A stretch of 24,207 nt of DNA. Source: Chloroflexota bacterium. Lineage in GTDB: Bacteria > Chloroflexota > Ktedonobacteria > Ktedonobacterales > Ktedonobacteraceae. Under the pieces are notes generated by a model that saw only the letters and a list, made by a program, of their open reading frames with translations, was not told the origin of the DNA and made no database searches. This document shows positions 23,290-24,207 of the stretch, piece after piece. The stretch lies in contig CADDYT010000094.1 in NCBI GenBank assembly GCA_902810755.1, forward strand, positions 1 through 24,207, written 5' to 3'. The position numbers were made by a program, and so were the translations under genes. How positions within the stretch are numbered: the stretch's first letter is position 1; each line of letters starts with the position of its first letter.

Positions 23290-24164
23290 GTACGCAGCCA
23301 TACACACCCCCGGTCAGCCAGTTACTCACGTATGGCGGAGAAGAGGTGGCAAATGCAGAAAAATGGCCGGATTACCTGGCCCTCGGCTTCGGGCCGCAAG
23401 ACATCCCCGAACTGATTCGCATGGCAACAGATCCCGATTTTCAGCGCGAGGAAAGTAGCGAGCTGGAATTTTTCGCCTCCCTACACGCGGCGCGCGCGCT
23501 CGCGCAACTCAAAGCAGAAGCGGCCATAGAACCCCTTCTGACCTTCCTTGGTACCGCGCCTGACAATGAGTGGTTTCGCGAAGAAATGGCGAAGATCTAT
23601 GCCATGATCGGCCCTGCAGCTATTCCCGCGCTCAGCGCCTTTCTAAGCGAAACCAACCACGAAGTCTTTGATCGTGGCTATGCCGCCAGCGCGCTGGCAG
23701 AAATCGCCCGTCAGCATCCAGAGGCACGTTCACAGGCGGTCGCCGCCCTGACACAGCAACTGGCACAGTTCGAGCAGAACGACGAAGAGCTGAACGCCTT
23801 TCTCATCGAAGAACTGGCCCATCTCAAGGAAGTCGAAGCTCTGCCACTTATCGAGCAAGCTTACGAAGCTGATAAAGTGGAGACCTTCTACATAAATCTG
23901 GACTATGCACTGGTTCTTATGGGCCTGAAAGAACAGGAAAAGCGAGACATCGACCCGAATGCACTGTTTGCCAGCCCTGCTGCCCATGCAAGTAGAATGC
24001 TGGATCAGACTCGCAGCCAGCTTGCTCCACCTGCTACATCGCCTTTGTCACCATCCACTACCTCTATAAAGAGAGCGTCGCATACTGGTAACGCCGACCG
24101 GAAAGAAAAGAACAAACGCAAGATGGCGAAGCAAGCACGCAAGAAGAACAGACGGAAAAAGTGA
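23286..24164 (+). CDS. HEAT-repeat-like protein with basic tail
   Basis: A 292-residue helical protein. Residues 35-225 show repeated paired helices with the spacing of HEAT or PBS-lyase repeats (ARALAQLKAEAAIEPLLTFL, IGPAAIPALSAFL, AASALAEIARQHPEA, VEALPLIEQAYEAD). A Pro/Ser/Thr-rich stretch (245-263) leads to a tail that is almost all Lys, Arg, Asn and Ala (about 270-292, ending KKNRRKK). Such folds usually act as protein scaffolds; the tail could bind nucleic acid, acidic polymer or membrane phosphates. It is the last visible gene of the operon, with GAGAAGGAGA upstream and an ATGA overlap. Function is unknown. Confidence 0.72.
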   Translation: MSTQPYTPPVSQLLTYGGEEVANAEKWPDYLALGFGPQDIPELIRMATDPDFQREESSELEFFASLHAARALAQLKAEAAIEPLLTFLGTAPDNEWFREEMAKIYAMIGPAAIPALSAFLSETNHEVFDRGYAASALAEIARQHPEARSQAVAALTQQLAQFEQNDEELNAFLIEELAHLKEVEALPLIEQAYEADKVETFYINLDYALVLMGLKEQEKRDIDPNALFASPAAHASRMLDQTRSQLAPPATSPLSPSTTSIKRASHTGNADRKEKNKRKMAKQARKKNRRKK

Positions 24165-24207
24165 ACGATCTGTCACCCGGTTGCAGGCCACGTGCGCAGC
24201 AGGCCAC

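Overview
The window looks like a chromosomal segment from a moderately GC-rich member of the Chloroflexota, most likely class Ktedonobacteria. The lineage is inferred from gene content and style: a 52-residue four-cysteine DUF5679-type protein beside ispE, stacked PAS/GAF and receiver-kinase signalling proteins, GT9 glycosyltransferases in a presumably LPS-free lineage, and dispersed hairpin repeats with a GCAAGGGTCG core. It has not been checked by a database search. No rRNA, tRNA, CRISPR array, transposase or phage gene was recognised.

Layout. 1-298 holds a dense set of inverted and direct repeats downstream of a TatA/B-like gene (299-607, minus). 608-1301 is non-coding, with one repeat hairpin and one terminator-like hairpin. 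1302-4681 is a three-gene two-component module: PAS-GAF histidine kinase, lone receiver, receiver-kinase hybrid. It contains no DNA-binding output protein. 4796-6085 is an MFS permease, convergent with an HD-domain gene (6173-6745, minus). 6963-7964 encodes a lipoprotein of the phosphoesterase (phospholipase C/acid phosphatase) family. A non-coding stretch with a MITE-like inverted repeat follows, then a second MFS exporter (8288-9556) and a single-pass membrane protein (9566-10453).

10437-12205 (minus) is a tyrosine recombinase gene followed by purine nucleoside phosphorylase, an order resembling xerD-drm-pupG of Bacillus. A divergent extended -10 promoter drives a TIM-barrel-like protein of unknown function (12469-13251). 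This converges on a glycoside-hydrolase-like protein (13360-14319, minus) across a long inverted repeat. ispE (14499-15416) and the DUF5679 protein (15448-15606) follow. A perfect 56-nt palindrome separates them from a minus-strand, membrane-anchored CBM9-like/DNRLRE surface protein (15692-17287).

The right third, 17531-24164, is one apparent operon with a good promoter at 17434-17462. It encodes a coiled-coil/proline-rich/zinc-ribbon protein, four consecutive and divergent GT9 glycosyltransferases, and a HEAT-repeat protein with a very basic tail. The last five genes overlap each other at start and stop codons. The probable product is a cell-surface or extracellular glycan built by sequential transferases. 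This operon is the strongest candidate in the window for an undescribed system. Nothing here proves its product.
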